64,000 bases of DNA, from positions 2,542,001 to 2,606,000 of the forward strand of contig OZ241351.1 of assembly GCA_965200355.1 (NCBI GenBank). Direction: 5' to 3'. The notes beneath the pieces are model-generated. The model was not told the DNA's origin. It searched no databases and worked only from the letters and a program-made list of their open reading frames with translations. Each line of letters starts with the position of its first letter. Position 1 is the first letter of the stretch. This DNA is from Bin18 sp965200355. GTDB taxonomy: Bacteria > Desulfobacterota > Binatia > Bin18. Shown here one piece after another: positions 1 to 8,580 of this stretch. A program made the position numbers and the translations under genes.

Positions 1-1033
1 CATTATTCGCGACAATCCCGACCAGATAGCCGTGCAAGCGGGCAAATCCGGTGACGACCGTTGGGCTGTAGCGCGGCTTGAACTCGTGCAAACGGCTCCC
101 ATCGACCAGACGCGCGATGACCTCATGCACATCATACGGAACGCGGGTATCGTGCGGAATCACGCCGTACAGCTCGGCGGGGTCATAGGCCGGGTCTTCC
201 GGTGTTTCCCGGTCGAGCGGGAATTTCTGGGGGCGGGGTAAGTTGCCGAAAATCGAGCGGGTGATTTCCAAGGCGTGGGCATCATCCTCAGCCAAGTGGT
301 CCGATACGCCGGACACGCGCGTATGCACATCGCCGCCGCCGAGTTCTTCCGCTGTCACCTCCTCACCCGTCGCCGCCTTGACCAGGGGTGGACCCCCCAG
401 AAAAATGGTGCCCTGACCTTTGACAATCACGTTCTCATCTGCCATGGCCGGCACATACGCCCCTCCGGCGGTGCACGAGCCCATGACAACGGCGACCTGC
501 GGAATACCCTGAGCCGACATACGGGCTTCGTTGTAGAAAATCCGCCCAAAGTGTTCGCGGTCCGGGAAAATATCAGCCTGAAAGGGCAGGTTGGCGCCGC
601 CAGAATCTACCAGATACACACACGGCAGGTTGTTCTCCTGACCGATTTCCTGGGCGCGCAGGTGCTTTTTAACGGTCATGGGGTAATACGTGCCACCCTT
701 GACCGTGGCGTCATTAGAAACAATGACCGTCTCACGGCCCTGAATCAGCCCCACGCCGGTGACAATGCCGGCCGAGGGCGGATGGTCATACATCCCGTGA
801 GCAGCCAGGGGAGACAGTTCCAGAAACGGCGTATTCGGGTCAAGCAGGGCCTCAATCCGTTCGCGGGCCAGGAGCTTTCCTCGGGCCTGATGTCGTTTGC
901 GCGACGCTTCCGGGCCACCCAGCCGGGCCGTGGCCAGCTCTTTTTTGAGCGTGTCCACCAACGCGGTCATATGGGCCGTGTTGTCCTGAAACTCGGGCGC
1001 GTGTGTTTTGATCTTGCTTTCAATGCGTTCCAT
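1..1033 (-). CDS. Acyl-CoA carboxylase carboxyltransferase (beta) subunit, 3-methylcrotonyl-CoA carboxylase type, C-terminus off the left edge
   Basis: Biotin-dependent carboxyltransferase subunit: it would move CO2 from carboxybiotin to an acyl-CoA, most likely 3-methylcrotonyl-CoA in leucine breakdown. Read on the minus strand from ATG at 1033, 344 residues are visible without a stop. The N-terminus matches the family (LAAHGMY at about residue 85), followed by the conserved blocks GGAYVPAMADE and GTIFLGGPPLVKAATGEE, which are characteristic of the methylcrotonyl type, then TGFARLHGYLVGIVANN close to the edge. The full family length is about 535 residues, so roughly 190 are missing. The biotin-carboxylase partner is not in the window. 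A propionyl- or geranyl-CoA carboxylase beta subunit is the main alternative. No strong ribosome binding site precedes the start. Confidence 0.9.
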   Translation of the reverse strand, partial: MERIESKIKTHAPEFQDNTAHMTALVDTLKKELATARLGGPEASRKRHQARGKLLARERIEALLDPNTPFLELSPLAAHGMYDHPPSAGIVTGVGLIQGRETVIVSNDATVKGGTYYPMTVKKHLRAQEIGQENNLPCVYLVDSGGANLPFQADIFPDREHFGRIFYNEARMSAQGIPQVAVVMGSCTAGGAYVPAMADENVIVKGQGTIFLGGPPLVKAATGEEVTAEELGGGDVHTRVSGVSDHLAEDDAHALEITRSIFGNLPRPQKFPLDRETPEDPAYDPAELYGVIPHDTRVPYDVHEVIARLVDGSRLHEFKPRYSPTVVTGFARLHGYLVGIVANN

Positions 1034-1062
1034 AATCAAACAAACGGGCTAACCAACAGCCC
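1034..1062 (-). terminator. Possible Rho-independent terminator after the ankyrin gene
   Basis: Directly after the ankyrin stop codon, the minus strand reads GGGCT, a 7-nt loop and AGCCC, followed by a T-rich run (GTTTGTTTGATT). The stem is only five G:C-rich pairs. It lies immediately before the carboxyltransferase start, so it could instead modulate read-through. Confidence 0.35.
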
Positions 1063-1854
1063 TTATTCAAATTGCAAATCGTTCAGCCGCCAATAGGCGT
1101 CCGTGCCTTTCATCTTGTCATTCTGCTGCATCAGGTCCCACGCAGTCTGCCCGCCTCTCATCTCGGCCTTGGGGTCGGCGCCGGCGTCCAAGAGTGTGGT
1201 GACAACCGTGGGATGCTCATTGAACTCAGCCGCCACATGGAGTGGGGTCGCGCCGTCCTTATCCTGTGCGTTAAGGTTCGCGCCGGCGTCCAAGAGTGTG
1301 GTGACAACCGTGGGATGCTCATTGACCATTGCTGCCGCATGGAGCGGGGACCAGCCATCTTTATCCTGTGCGTTAAGGTCGGCGCCGGCTTGCAGCAAGG
1401 TGGTGACGACCATGGGATGCTCATTGACAATTGCTGCCGCATGGAGCGGGGTCCTGCCGTCCTTAGTCCGGGCCTTGGGGTTAGCGCCAGCGGTGAGCAA
1501 TGCCCGCACAACCGCTAGGTTCTTATTGCGAGCTGCCGCCGCATGGAGCGGGGACCAGCCATCCTTATCCCGGGCGTTGAGGTCCGCGCCGGCGTCCAAG
1601 AGTGTGGTGACAACCACTGGGGTCTTCGTGTTCACTGCCGCCGCATGGAGGGGAGTCCAGCCGTAGTACGTAGTCCGGGCTTGAAGGTCCGCGCCTTTGG
1701 CAAGCTCGGCCTGTACGCCCGCTGGTGTGGCCCACCTCCAGAATTCATCGTCACATAGTCGTCCGCAGTCACCAGCCTGAGCGGGGGATAGGGTCCCTGT
1801 GACAAGTATTGCCAGAACGGCTGGAACTCGGCGCAAAAACATGGTCATCCACAT
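1063..1854 (-). CDS. Secreted/periplasmic ankyrin-repeat protein
   Basis: 263 residues. The N-terminus has a signal peptide (basic FLRR, a hydrophobic stretch, SPAQAG cleavage region at about residue 27), so the protein should be exported. It is followed by five to six ankyrin repeats, each containing a version of G-x-TPLHAAA and LLDAGADLNA, from about residue 60 to 245. The repeats are also near-identical at the DNA level with a 99-bp (33-codon) period, so recent expansion or contraction is likely. Ankyrin repeats mediate protein binding; the partner is unknown. A second Met at residue 4 is an equally possible start. The gene shares its strand with the carboxylase downstream and the LLM gene upstream. 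Confidence 0.85.
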   Translation of the reverse strand: MWMTMFLRRVPAVLAILVTGTLSPAQAGDCGRLCDDEFWRWATPAGVQAELAKGADLQARTTYYGWTPLHAAAVNTKTPVVVTTLLDAGADLNARDKDGWSPLHAAAARNKNLAVVRALLTAGANPKARTKDGRTPLHAAAIVNEHPMVVTTLLQAGADLNAQDKDGWSPLHAAAMVNEHPTVVTTLLDAGANLNAQDKDGATPLHVAAEFNEHPTVVTTLLDAGADPKAEMRGGQTAWDLMQQNDKMKGTDAYWRLNDLQFE

Positions 1855-1894
1855 TACTCTCCCCTATCTGTTTTCCCGTACCGCGCCACACCCC

Positions 1895-2830
1895 TCACGA
1901 CACGAAGTGAGGCACAATTTTCTGTCCAAAGGTCTCGACTTGGCCGACTAACTGCTCCGGGGGGGCAATGGGCCAGAGCACGAACTTGGAGCAGCCTTCG
2001 TCAATATATGCCTGGACTTTCTCCAGGCAGTTTTCTGCCGGACCAATCGCCGAGCGGGCAATCAGCGGCTCGGCGGACATGGTAGGAAAATCAGATAAAA
2101 ACGCCCGCGCAATCTCGTCGGCCTTTTTTTGATTCTCATTGATGTGGGTAAAAATCAGCACCCCGGTCTCGTCCGGGTCGACCGCGCGGTTATACTGTTT
2201 GCCGTAGGCGATCAGCTTCTCCAACCCCGTCGCATATTCCTGGGGCGTGACGAGGGATGGAAACCAGCCGTCACCATAGCGCGCCGTGCGCTTGATGGCC
2301 AAATCGCTGCCGCCCCCAATCCAAACATCAAGCGCGCCTTTGGCCGGGCGGGGTTCAATGCTCACGTCTTCAAACTGATAGAACTCGCCCTGATGGGTCA
2401 CGTTGGGGCCGGCCCATAGCTTGCGCATGACGGTAACGGCTTCTGCCATGCGTTTGCCCCGGTTTTTCAGTGGCACGCCGCAGGCTTGACAGTCTTTGGG
2501 GTCACTTCCCAGGCCGACCGCCATAATGACTCGGTTGCAACTGCCCGACAGATAATCCAGGGTGGCATAGGTTTTGGCGACTTGAACGGGGTCGCGGGCC
2601 GGCATGGTCAACACGCTCGGGCCCATTTTGATGCGCTTCGTGCGGCCGGCCCACATGGCCATAATGCAGGCCGTATCAAACGACGGATTCCGGGCCACAA
2701 TATGATCCGACAGCCAGATAGAGTCGATCCCCTGGTCCTCGGCCCGCTCTGCGTAGTCACAGATGGTGGCCGGACTCGGTAAGCCCAGCCCCCACAGCCC
2801 AAAGCCAATCCCTATTTTCGTCCCGCCCAT
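1895..2830 (-). CDS. LLM-class (luciferase-like) flavin/F420-dependent oxidoreductase
   Basis: 311 residues with the luciferase-like TIM-barrel pattern: the N-terminal strand IGIGFGLWGLG, the WLSDHIV segment at about residue 40, and the central VWIGGGSDLAIKRTARYGDGWFP block typical of F420- or FMN-dependent monooxygenases and reductases. It is the first of three LLM-class genes in the window. The substrate cannot be read from the sequence. The start is ATG at 2830; AGGGAGC about 10 nt upstream can serve as ribosome binding site. A divergent promoter region separates it from the small coiled-coil gene at 2985. Confidence 0.88.
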   Translation of the reverse strand: MGGTKIGIGFGLWGLGLPSPATICDYAERAEDQGIDSIWLSDHIVARNPSFDTACIMAMWAGRTKRIKMGPSVLTMPARDPVQVAKTYATLDYLSGSCNRVIMAVGLGSDPKDCQACGVPLKNRGKRMAEAVTVMRKLWAGPNVTHQGEFYQFEDVSIEPRPAKGALDVWIGGGSDLAIKRTARYGDGWFPSLVTPQEYATGLEKLIAYGKQYNRAVDPDETGVLIFTHINENQKKADEIARAFLSDFPTMSAEPLIARSAIGPAENCLEKVQAYIDEGCSKFVLWPIAPPEQLVGQVETFGQKIVPHFVS

Positions 2831-2917
2831 GTGTATGCTCCCTGTTCTCGTGAAAATTGGCGGAGACTATACCAGAAAGCGCCGGACGCGGGAACGGCAC
2901 GTTGTGCGCTTCCGAGC

Positions 2918-2945
2918 TTGCTCTCTGTGGGCGGAATGTTACACT
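2918..2945 (+). promoter_or_regulatory. Candidate extended -10 promoter upstream of the small coiled-coil gene
   Basis: TTGCTC (2918-2923), a 16-bp spacer, then TACACT (2940-2945) preceded by TG at the extended -10 position. It sits 40 bp before the ATG at 2985. This is pattern matching only. Confidence 0.35.
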
Positions 2946-2984
2946 TTGTGTCGTATCTCACCGCGTTTTTCACGAGCCCTGATT

Positions 2985-3278
2985 ATGGATGATAATTCCC
3001 AATTGGCGCAGGATCGCCAACAGCTCGACGAACTCGAATCGGAATACCGCACTTGGCGGGTGGCCGTCATCCGCCTCGGACGGGACATGGACGAGTTGGA
3101 ACGCCGGCTGTGGGAGAAGCCTCAAGACGACCCGGCCCGCCGGGCTGACCTCAGGGGCAGACTGTCCAAAGCCCGCGAAAAGCATGACAGGCTCGAAACC
3201 AAGCTCGACCGGATTCGGGCGCAACTTGATATGGCGTATGCGCGCCTGGCGCGGACATCCTCATCTTCCTCACGGTAA
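2985..3278 (+). CDS. Small charged coiled-coil protein, function unknown
   Basis: 97 residues from the ATG at 2985. It is almost entirely helical and charged, with heptad-like Leu spacing in LDELESEYRTWR, LGRDMDELERRLWEK and HDRLETKLDRIRAQL, and ends in a Ser run. There is no signal peptide or membrane segment. The last 9 bp overlap the end of the convergent cyclase gene. A longer in-frame reading begins at 2763 but would run back through the LLM start, so the shorter start is preferred. No family was recognised; the helix pattern suggests an oligomerising or scaffold protein. Confidence 0.55.
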   Translation: MDDNSQLAQDRQQLDELESEYRTWRVAVIRLGRDMDELERRLWEKPQDDPARRADLRGRLSKAREKHDRLETKLDRIRAQLDMAYARLARTSSSSSR

Positions 3279-4067
3279 CACCGCAATAATCCGAACGGGC
3301 GCGCCCGAGCCGTGGGCGATCTTCATGGGCAGCGCAATCAGCGTTGCCCCGTGGGGCGGCAACTGGTCCAGATTGGCGATATTTTCCAAACCCGGCTTAT
3401 TGGCCCCATTCAAAATCTGGTGGGCAATAAAATCCTGTGACTGGCCGTAGTCGAGGCTGGGTGTATCCACGCCAACCGCATCGATGTCTCGGTGCGAAAC
3501 AAGGAACTCGGCCGCCTCTTGGGAAAAGCCCGGAAAGTGGAGATTGGCCACATCTCCCGGCTGGTCGGTGCCCAAGTAGCGTTTTTTATCCGGCCAGTAT
3601 TGGCCCCAGCCGCTGAACATGAGCACGAGTGCCCCTGGGGGAATCTCACCATGAGTGGACTCCCAGGCCCGAATATCTGCCACGCTGAGGCGGTAATCGG
3701 CATCCTGGGCGGCCTTGGCGCTGACGTCAATCACCACCGCCGGGCCGATAAGCTGCCCGACTGGCACCTCACTCGCGGCCCGTTTGCCTTCCGCAAAATG
3801 AATCGGGGCGTCCATATGCGTACCGCTATGCTCGGCCAGACAGATATTATTGGCCGCATACCAATAGCCTGCGTCCGTTTTGTGGGCGGCCACAACTTCG
3901 AGTGCATACGGCTTGGCCGTGGGCCACGAGATGGTGTGTTCATCGTAGGGGTAGGTCAGGTCAATAATTTTGCTTTCGTCGAGGGCCAGTCCTGGCCGAC
4001 TCATCAGCCACAGACCCAATAGGACAAACAATGTCAAGGCTTGTTTCAATGTCAAGGATCGTTTCAT
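3270..4067 (-). CDS. Cyclase/kynurenine formamidase-like metal hydrolase, exported
   Basis: 265 residues from ATG at 4067, preceded by GGAGGAGG at 8-10 nt. Residues 1-30 form a signal peptide (KRSLTLKQA, hydrophobic LTLFVLLGLWLM, GLA). The mature part starts IIDLTYPYDEHTISWP and contains the HSGTHMDAPIHF metal-binding motif at about residue 75, which defines the cyclase/KynB (PF04199) superfamily. The family hydrolyses amides or cyclic amides, such as N-formylkynurenine or isatin, using divalent metal. Export suggests a periplasmic role, unlike cytoplasmic KynB. An upstream in-frame extension to 4184 is disfavoured because it would lose the signal peptide and overlap the next gene. Confidence 0.85.
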   Translation of the reverse strand: MKRSLTLKQALTLFVLLGLWLMSRPGLALDESKIIDLTYPYDEHTISWPTAKPYALEVVAAHKTDAGYWYAANNICLAEHSGTHMDAPIHFAEGKRAASEVPVGQLIGPAVVIDVSAKAAQDADYRLSVADIRAWESTHGEIPPGALVLMFSGWGQYWPDKKRYLGTDQPGDVANLHFPGFSQEAAEFLVSHRDIDAVGVDTPSLDYGQSQDFIAHQILNGANKPGLENIANLDQLPPHGATLIALPMKIAHGSGAPVRIIAVLP

Positions 4068-4165
4068 AGCGCGTCCTCCTCCAGATGGGCGTGCCTCTCT
4101 GGAACAGGACTCTTTCCCAAATGTCAACCTCAAGCTATCCTGCCTGTGTGTGAAAAGGAGACAGC

Positions 4166-5281
4166 ATGATTCGTGAATATACATTTCCTATGCTTGAAAA
4201 AGTGATTTTTGGGATTGGCGCACTGGAAAAAGTCACGGAAGAGCTGGACCGTTTCGGCAAAAAACGCGCGCTCATCCTGACCGGCCACAGCCTTTCGACC
4301 AAGACCGACCTGGTGAAAAAACTGGAAAGCCGGCTCGGCGAGCGCTGGGCTGGAACGAATAGTGGCATTCGCCAACATGTCCCGAGTCAGACCGTTGCCG
4401 CCGCGGTTGACCAGGCCCGAGCAGTCCGGGCCGACGCCATTATTGCGTTTGGGGGTGGCAGCCCGATTGATGCCGCGAAAATTGTGGCCCTGGAATTACT
4501 CCAGGAGGGGCAACCCCAGGAGGCCCTGCCCCAGATTGCGATTTCTACAACCCTGTCCGCGGGTGAATTCACCCCGTTCGCCGGCATTACCGACGAAAAC
4601 ACGCGGGTCAAAGGACTGCGGACGGACCCGCGTATTTGTCCCAAGACGGTGATCCTCGATCCTGAAGTCACCCTGCCCACCCCCACACTGCTTTGGACTG
4701 CCACCGGCATGAAAGCCCTGGACCATGCCATTGAGGCCATCTGGTCGGTCAACCCCCAACCGGTGACGGACGCGCTGGCTATGGAGGCCATTCGTAAACT
4801 GCATCGTTGTCTGCCCCTCTCGGTTGCGGAGCCTGACAACCTGGAAGCGCGGGGCGAATGTCAGGTCGCCGCCTGGCTGTCCATCTTCGGCTTGACCAAT
4901 GTCGGGGTACGCTTAAGTCATATTTTTGGGCATCAGATCGGTGCGCGCTGGGACGTGCCGCACGGGGTGACCTCGTGCATCACTATCCCCCACTGTATGC
5001 GTTTTCTGGCCCCCCAAACCTTAACCCAGCAAGGCATGATCGCCGAGGCCCTGGGCATTCAGACCACGGGGCGCAGCCCTGAAGACGTGGCGGCCGAAGC
5101 CGCGGACACGGTGGAAGCCTTTATCCGATCGCTCGACGTGCCGACTCGCCTGCGTGATGTGGGGGCTATAGAAGACGATCTGCCTATTGTTGCTGAGGAA
5201 GTCATTAAGGAGAGTGCGCTGTGGCATAACCAACAGGGCGGAGAGGAAGCGCTGCTCGGTCTGCTCCGGCAGATGTGGTAG
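4166..5281 (+). CDS. Iron-containing alcohol dehydrogenase / maleylacetate reductase-like
   Basis: 371 residues, start ATG 4166 with AAAAGGAG nearby. It has the Fe-ADH architecture: an N-terminal nucleotide-binding half with the GGGSPID motif at about residue 95 and a helical C-terminal half carrying metal-ligand histidines in LSHIFGHQIG and the DVPHG motif (about residues 250-275). The short N-terminus and overall length fit the maleylacetate reductase branch, which reduces maleylacetate to 3-oxoadipate with NAD(P)H in aromatic degradation; other short-chain Fe-ADHs are possible. The following FAD oxidoreductase begins 24-30 bp after it and is probably co-transcribed. Confidence 0.87.
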   Translation: MIREYTFPMLEKVIFGIGALEKVTEELDRFGKKRALILTGHSLSTKTDLVKKLESRLGERWAGTNSGIRQHVPSQTVAAAVDQARAVRADAIIAFGGGSPIDAAKIVALELLQEGQPQEALPQIAISTTLSAGEFTPFAGITDENTRVKGLRTDPRICPKTVILDPEVTLPTPTLLWTATGMKALDHAIEAIWSVNPQPVTDALAMEAIRKLHRCLPLSVAEPDNLEARGECQVAAWLSIFGLTNVGVRLSHIFGHQIGARWDVPHGVTSCITIPHCMRFLAPQTLTQQGMIAEALGIQTTGRSPEDVAAEAADTVEAFIRSLDVPTRLRDVGAIEDDLPIVAEEVIKESALWHNQQGGEEALLGLLRQMW

Positions 5282-5304
5282 CGGGGATTCGGGGTGAGGG
5301 CCCA

Positions 5305-6579
5305 ATGCCACAGCCGCTCCGTTGCATTGAAGAGCCGGCACGCGCAACGCCTGTGAAGGCCGAAACCCAAGTCCTCGTGATTGGCGGTGGCTCGGCCGGT
5401 GTCTCCGCGGCGGTTGCCGCGGCCCGTCAGGGGGCTGAGGTGATTCTGGTTGAGCGCCTTGGCTATCTTGGTGGTCTGGCGACCGGCGGCATGATTATTC
5501 TGCTGCTGACGCTGGATGACGGGCGAGGGCGGCAGGTCGTCGGCGGCTTATGCCAGGAAGTGACCGAGCGCTTGCACCAGCGCGGTGCGGCCCGATTTCC
5601 ATCACCAGACGAATGGGGCCGCACGGATGAAGCGCTGGTACAACGCGCCCAGTCCTGGGGACTGGTCTGGGGGCATGGCCCGCACCGCGTGCGCTATTCG
5701 GTCGCCTACGATCCCGAAGAGCTGAAGTTTGCCCTGAACGGCATGGTTGAAGACAGCCGGGTCCAACTGCTGCTGCACACCCACGCCTGTGAGGCTCTGG
5801 TCGAGGGCGACCGCATTAGCGGCGTGACGTTTCAGAGTAAAGCCGGCCGTTTTGCCCTCCTGGCCGATGTGATTATCGACGCCAGCGGGGACGGCGATAT
5901 TTTTGTCTCAGCCGGGTCCGCGTATGAAAAAGAAAAAGTGCTGCCCTGGTTGTGGTTCTCTATGGGCGGAGTAGAAAACCCGGCTGAGGCCATTCGGGCT
6001 GGCGGCTGGTTTTTCCACACCATCGGCAAGGACCAGGTCTTATTGCCCTGGGGGGCGACGGACAAGGTCTCCAGAAAAATTGACGCGACCGACCCCGACG
6101 ATCTAACCTATGCCGAGTTGGAATGCCGCAAGCAGGTCATGGCCGAGGTTGACCGTCTGCGCAAAGAAGCCCCCGGCTTTCGGAATGCCTATGTGTGTCA
6201 TATTGCCGACCAACTCGGGATCACGGAAAGTCGGCGCTTAGTCGGCGAGTATATGCTCAGCCGAGAAGAGATGGATGTCCCCTGCGAGGACGTGATTGCC
6301 ATTACCGGCCATTGGACCAAATACGAAAGCCTCTATTATATTCCGTACCGCTCCCTCCTGCCCAAGGAGTTCTCAAACCTGCTGGTGGCCGGTCGCTGCA
6401 TCTCGGTCGATCACCGCGTCCATCATGCCACCAAAGAAATCCCGCCCTGCATGGCCACCGGCGAAGCCGCAGGGACCGCGGCTGCTCTGGCCGTGCAAAA
6501 CGGCCTCGGCCCAAAGGCCCTAGAGGTGAAAAAACTCCAGCGGCGGCTCGAAGACCACGGAGCTATTTTGTGGCTGTGA
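5305..6579 (+). CDS. FAD-dependent oxidoreductase (FAD_oxidored family)
   Basis: 424 residues from ATG 5305; a GTG at 5275 overlapping the upstream stop is an alternative. The N-terminal Rossmann motif VLVIGGGSAGVSAAVAAARQ binds FAD ADP, with the acidic residue of VERLGYLGG at the end of strand 2. The C-terminal half has SRRLVGEYMLS and a second FAD-contact block, NLLVAGRCIS followed by MATGEAAGTAAALA. This layout is typical of the FAD_oxidored (PF12831) family, whose members are poorly characterised. No membrane segment is present. It is probably in an operon with the Fe-ADH. Confidence 0.85.
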   Translation: MPQPLRCIEEPARATPVKAETQVLVIGGGSAGVSAAVAAARQGAEVILVERLGYLGGLATGGMIILLLTLDDGRGRQVVGGLCQEVTERLHQRGAARFPSPDEWGRTDEALVQRAQSWGLVWGHGPHRVRYSVAYDPEELKFALNGMVEDSRVQLLLHTHACEALVEGDRISGVTFQSKAGRFALLADVIIDASGDGDIFVSAGSAYEKEKVLPWLWFSMGGVENPAEAIRAGGWFFHTIGKDQVLLPWGATDKVSRKIDATDPDDLTYAELECRKQVMAEVDRLRKEAPGFRNAYVCHIADQLGITESRRLVGEYMLSREEMDVPCEDVIAITGHWTKYESLYYIPYRSLLPKEFSNLLVAGRCISVDHRVHHATKEIPPCMATGEAAGTAAALAVQNGLGPKALEVKKLQRRLEDHGAILWL

Positions 6580-6668
6580 TGCAGGGGTGACGCCTGCATC
6601 ATCCCTACGGTTTACCAGACATCCTGAAGCTGCCAGTGAGTAATTTGTTTGTAAAGAGAAGTCTCAAC
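6580..6668. other. Short AT-richer intergenic stretch
   Basis: Base composition drops clearly below the neighbouring genes between the FAD oxidoreductase stop and the UPF0175 gene at 6991. Apart from the broken small gene described next, nothing codes here. The composition change suggests acquired DNA. Confidence 0.4.
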
Positions 6669-6880
6669 CTAGTCTTTCTTGGTTAATATTTTTGTTGTAC
6701 CGACTGGAATAAGACTACTCAATGTGACCGTCGTTACTTCAAAACCCTCAGTGGCACGCCCTGGAGTTCAACATGGACTTTCTCATCACCCGATTGATTC
6801 TCAACTGTTGCTTTAACTGCGAAATGTGTATCATCGCCGTCGGTGCTCGAGGAATCTACAAGCAATATCGCTAATTTCAT
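6669..6880 (-). pseudogene. Frameshifted small beta-rich protein gene (unrecognised)
   Basis: On the minus strand, ATG at 6880 opens 48 codons (MKLAILLVD ... VHVELQGVP) ending at TAA 6734. Around 6746-6760 a second frame picks up and runs ATEGFEVTTVTLSS to TAG at 6669. Joined by one missing base after the QG codons, the product would be about 70 residues of alternating beta-strand pattern, like a small immunoglobulin-like or FxLYD-type extracytoplasmic domain. That reading is inferred from continuity of style across the break. The gene may be a recent pseudogene or a base-calling error. It was not matched to a named family. Confidence 0.45.
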
Positions 6881-6917
6881 AATCCATCCGCGTTCCTCTC
6901 TTTCGTAGTTATCAGAT

Positions 6918-6943
6918 TATACTCCACTATCTTAAATGGATAG
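6918..6943 (+). promoter_or_regulatory. Possible -10 and operator for the toxin-antitoxin pair
   Basis: TATACT at 6918-6923 is followed by an inverted repeat CTATC-N7-GATAG (6927-6943), 48 bp before the antitoxin ATG. Toxin-antitoxin operons are commonly autoregulated at such sites. No convincing -35 is present. Confidence 0.3.
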
Positions 6944-6990
6944 AGAGCGAAAGTTTCACTAGGGATTTCTGAACTCAGGAGTGAATCGCT

Positions 6991-7212
6991 ATGTTGAACG
7001 AACTAAAAGTAACACTGCCGCCAGAGGTCCCCATAGAAGAGGCCCGACTGCTTCTCATGATAAAACTGTTCGAGACCGGCCGTCTGTCCCTGGGACAAGC
7101 GGCCCGACTGTCTGGACATTCGAAGCGTGTGTTTATGGAGATATTGGGGAAATCGGGGGTAGCGGTGTTTGACCAGCCGGCTGAAGAATTGGAAGCGGAA
7201 GGGACGTTGTGA
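6991..7212 (+). CDS. UPF0175 family antitoxin
   Basis: 73 residues, start ATG 6991 with AGGAG upstream. The core LLLMIKLFETGRLSLGQAA followed by ARLSGHSKRVFMEIL is the UPF0175 helix-turn-helix-like signature, and the C-terminal tail is acidic (PAEELEAEGTL). Members are antitoxins encoded just before DUF3368/PIN toxins, which is the arrangement here: the next gene starts in a GTGA overlap with this stop. It should bind the toxin and repress its own promoter. Confidence 0.82.
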   Translation: MLNELKVTLPPEVPIEEARLLLMIKLFETGRLSLGQAARLSGHSKRVFMEILGKSGVAVFDQPAEELEAEGTL

Positions 7213-7670
7213 CTGACCACGTTATCGTAGACAGCACCTGTCTCGTTGCGTTGGAACGTATTGACCAACTCGCTCTTATCCCCCGGATATTCCCCACCAT
7301 CATTGCTCCACCTGGAGTCCAATCTGAATTTGGCGATCCAATCAACTGGCTGACTGTTCAGCCGGTTAAGAATAGCGTGGTCGTTGAGGCTCTAAAAACT
7401 CAGCTTGATGACGGTGAAGCCCAAGCCATTGCCCTCGCCCTGGAACTGGAGAATGCCTTGCTGGTTCTTGATGAAAAAAAAGCTCGACGGGTCGCACGGC
7501 AACTAGGGCTCAAAGTAATGGGGACTATTGGTGTACTGATAGACGCAAAGCGAAAAGGCGTGATTCCGGCAATAGCTCCTTTACTCACTGCCCTGGAGAA
7601 AGCGAATTTTCGCTTAACTCCGGCTCTCCACTCCGAAGCCTTACGGCTCTGCGATGAGGAACCGCCATGA
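7209..7670 (+). CDS. DUF3368 PIN-domain toxin
   Basis: 153 residues from GTG 7209, overlapping the antitoxin stop by 4 bp (translational coupling). PIN/DUF3368 pattern: N-terminal IVDSTCLVALERI with the first acidic residue, then LDDGEAQAIALALE, LLVLDEKKARRVA and the GTIGVLIDAKRKG motif. Members are putative Mg-dependent RNases of type II toxin-antitoxin systems. All expected acidic positions appear present and the frame is intact, so the pair could be functional, unlike most accessory genes nearby. Confidence 0.82.
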   Translation: MTDHVIVDSTCLVALERIDQLALIPRIFPTIIAPPGVQSEFGDPINWLTVQPVKNSVVVEALKTQLDDGEAQAIALALELENALLVLDEKKARRVARQLGLKVMGTIGVLIDAKRKGVIPAIAPLLTALEKANFRLTPALHSEALRLCDEEPP

Positions 7671-7763
7671 AAACAAGTCAGTAGCGGAGCGGGGCATAAG
7701 CAAGCTGCACTACCATTAGCTCTCGCTGATTCGTCCGTCTGGATTGCAGTATCCCGAACCCCT

Positions 7764-8558
7764 CTAGTTGCGGCCTTCTCCCCAGGTATTCCAGTAGGTC
7801 ACTTCTTTGCCCGGTCGTCGCTTCGCCGGCTTGAAGTCTTCTCCCGTGTAGTAGGCAACCGGCAGCAGGACGGCCTGGGTAACGGAGTCGGGGAGGCCGA
7901 GGGCTTCGGCAACCTTGCGTTCTTCAACCAAGTGCAGCGTGGTCCAGGCGGAACCCAGCCCGCGAGCGCGCAGGGCCAACATCAGCGACTAGGCCGAGGG
8001 CAGGATTGAGCCGTACAAACCGGCTTGTGCCGCCGGGCTCGGGTCGGTCGGCCCTCTATGCAGCCGATAATCAGCACGGGCACCTCGTGCATATGGTCGG
8101 ACAAATGCCACGCCGAGACGGCAATGCGCTGACCCGAGGTTGTCGGGGTTCCGGTGGGACGTGGGCCGGCATAGCTCTCAAAACTTTGCTGGTACAGGTC
8201 GGCGACGATTTTTTTCTTGTCCGGGTCGGTCACGACCATAAAACGCCAATTCTATTGGTTGCTGCCGCTCGGTGCCTGGAGAGCGATGTCTATGACTTCC
8301 TCAACAAGCTCCGGTTCAACCGGGCGCGTCAGGTCGAGCCGTCTCCGCACCGTGCGGGTAGTCGTCAGTTAAGGTATCGACAACGGTCAGATCAAGCGGG
8401 GCGGCCAGTGAGGGAGACTGCGCCTCCCCGCTCTCTGCCGTCGCCGGCTGGTCTCCATACGCAGGGAAGGGCTGGAAACCGAAGCCCGTGACGATGAGCG
8501 TTGTCATGAGCCAGACCTTGGCATTTGTGGGGATGCAAACAGGCGTTCCGCGTTCCAT
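7764..8558 (-). pseudogene. Decayed nitroreductase-family gene
   Basis: On the minus strand the pieces spell a nitroreductase: LDLTVVDTLT (near 8390), then VRRRLDLTRPVEPELVEE and IALQAPSGSNQ followed by NWRFMVVTDPDKKK, and finally AGLYGSILPSA followed by LALRARGLGSAW and the C-terminus at 7764. The pieces are separated by an amber TAG at 8252-8254 (position of the Q of the FMN-contact motif SNQ-x-NWR), a frameshift at 8041-8055, an amber at 7989-7991 (where family members have W), and a frameshift near 8360-8372. With four lesions it cannot make the FMN-dependent NAD(P)H enzyme. The 5' part of the region, with an unrelated signal-peptide-like start at 8558, may be a rearranged junction. Confidence 0.8.
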
Positions 8559-8580
8559 GAAAACTCCTTTCAGCCCGAGT

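Noticed and set aside
275..1096. 273-residue plus-strand open frame
   Set aside because: It is antisense to the carboxyltransferase beta subunit, which reads cleanly on the minus strand.
8316..8558. Separate secreted protein gene with a signal-peptide-like start
   Set aside because: Its C-terminal part is the start of the nitroreductase, and the frame then leaves it; more likely a rearranged junction of the pseudogene.
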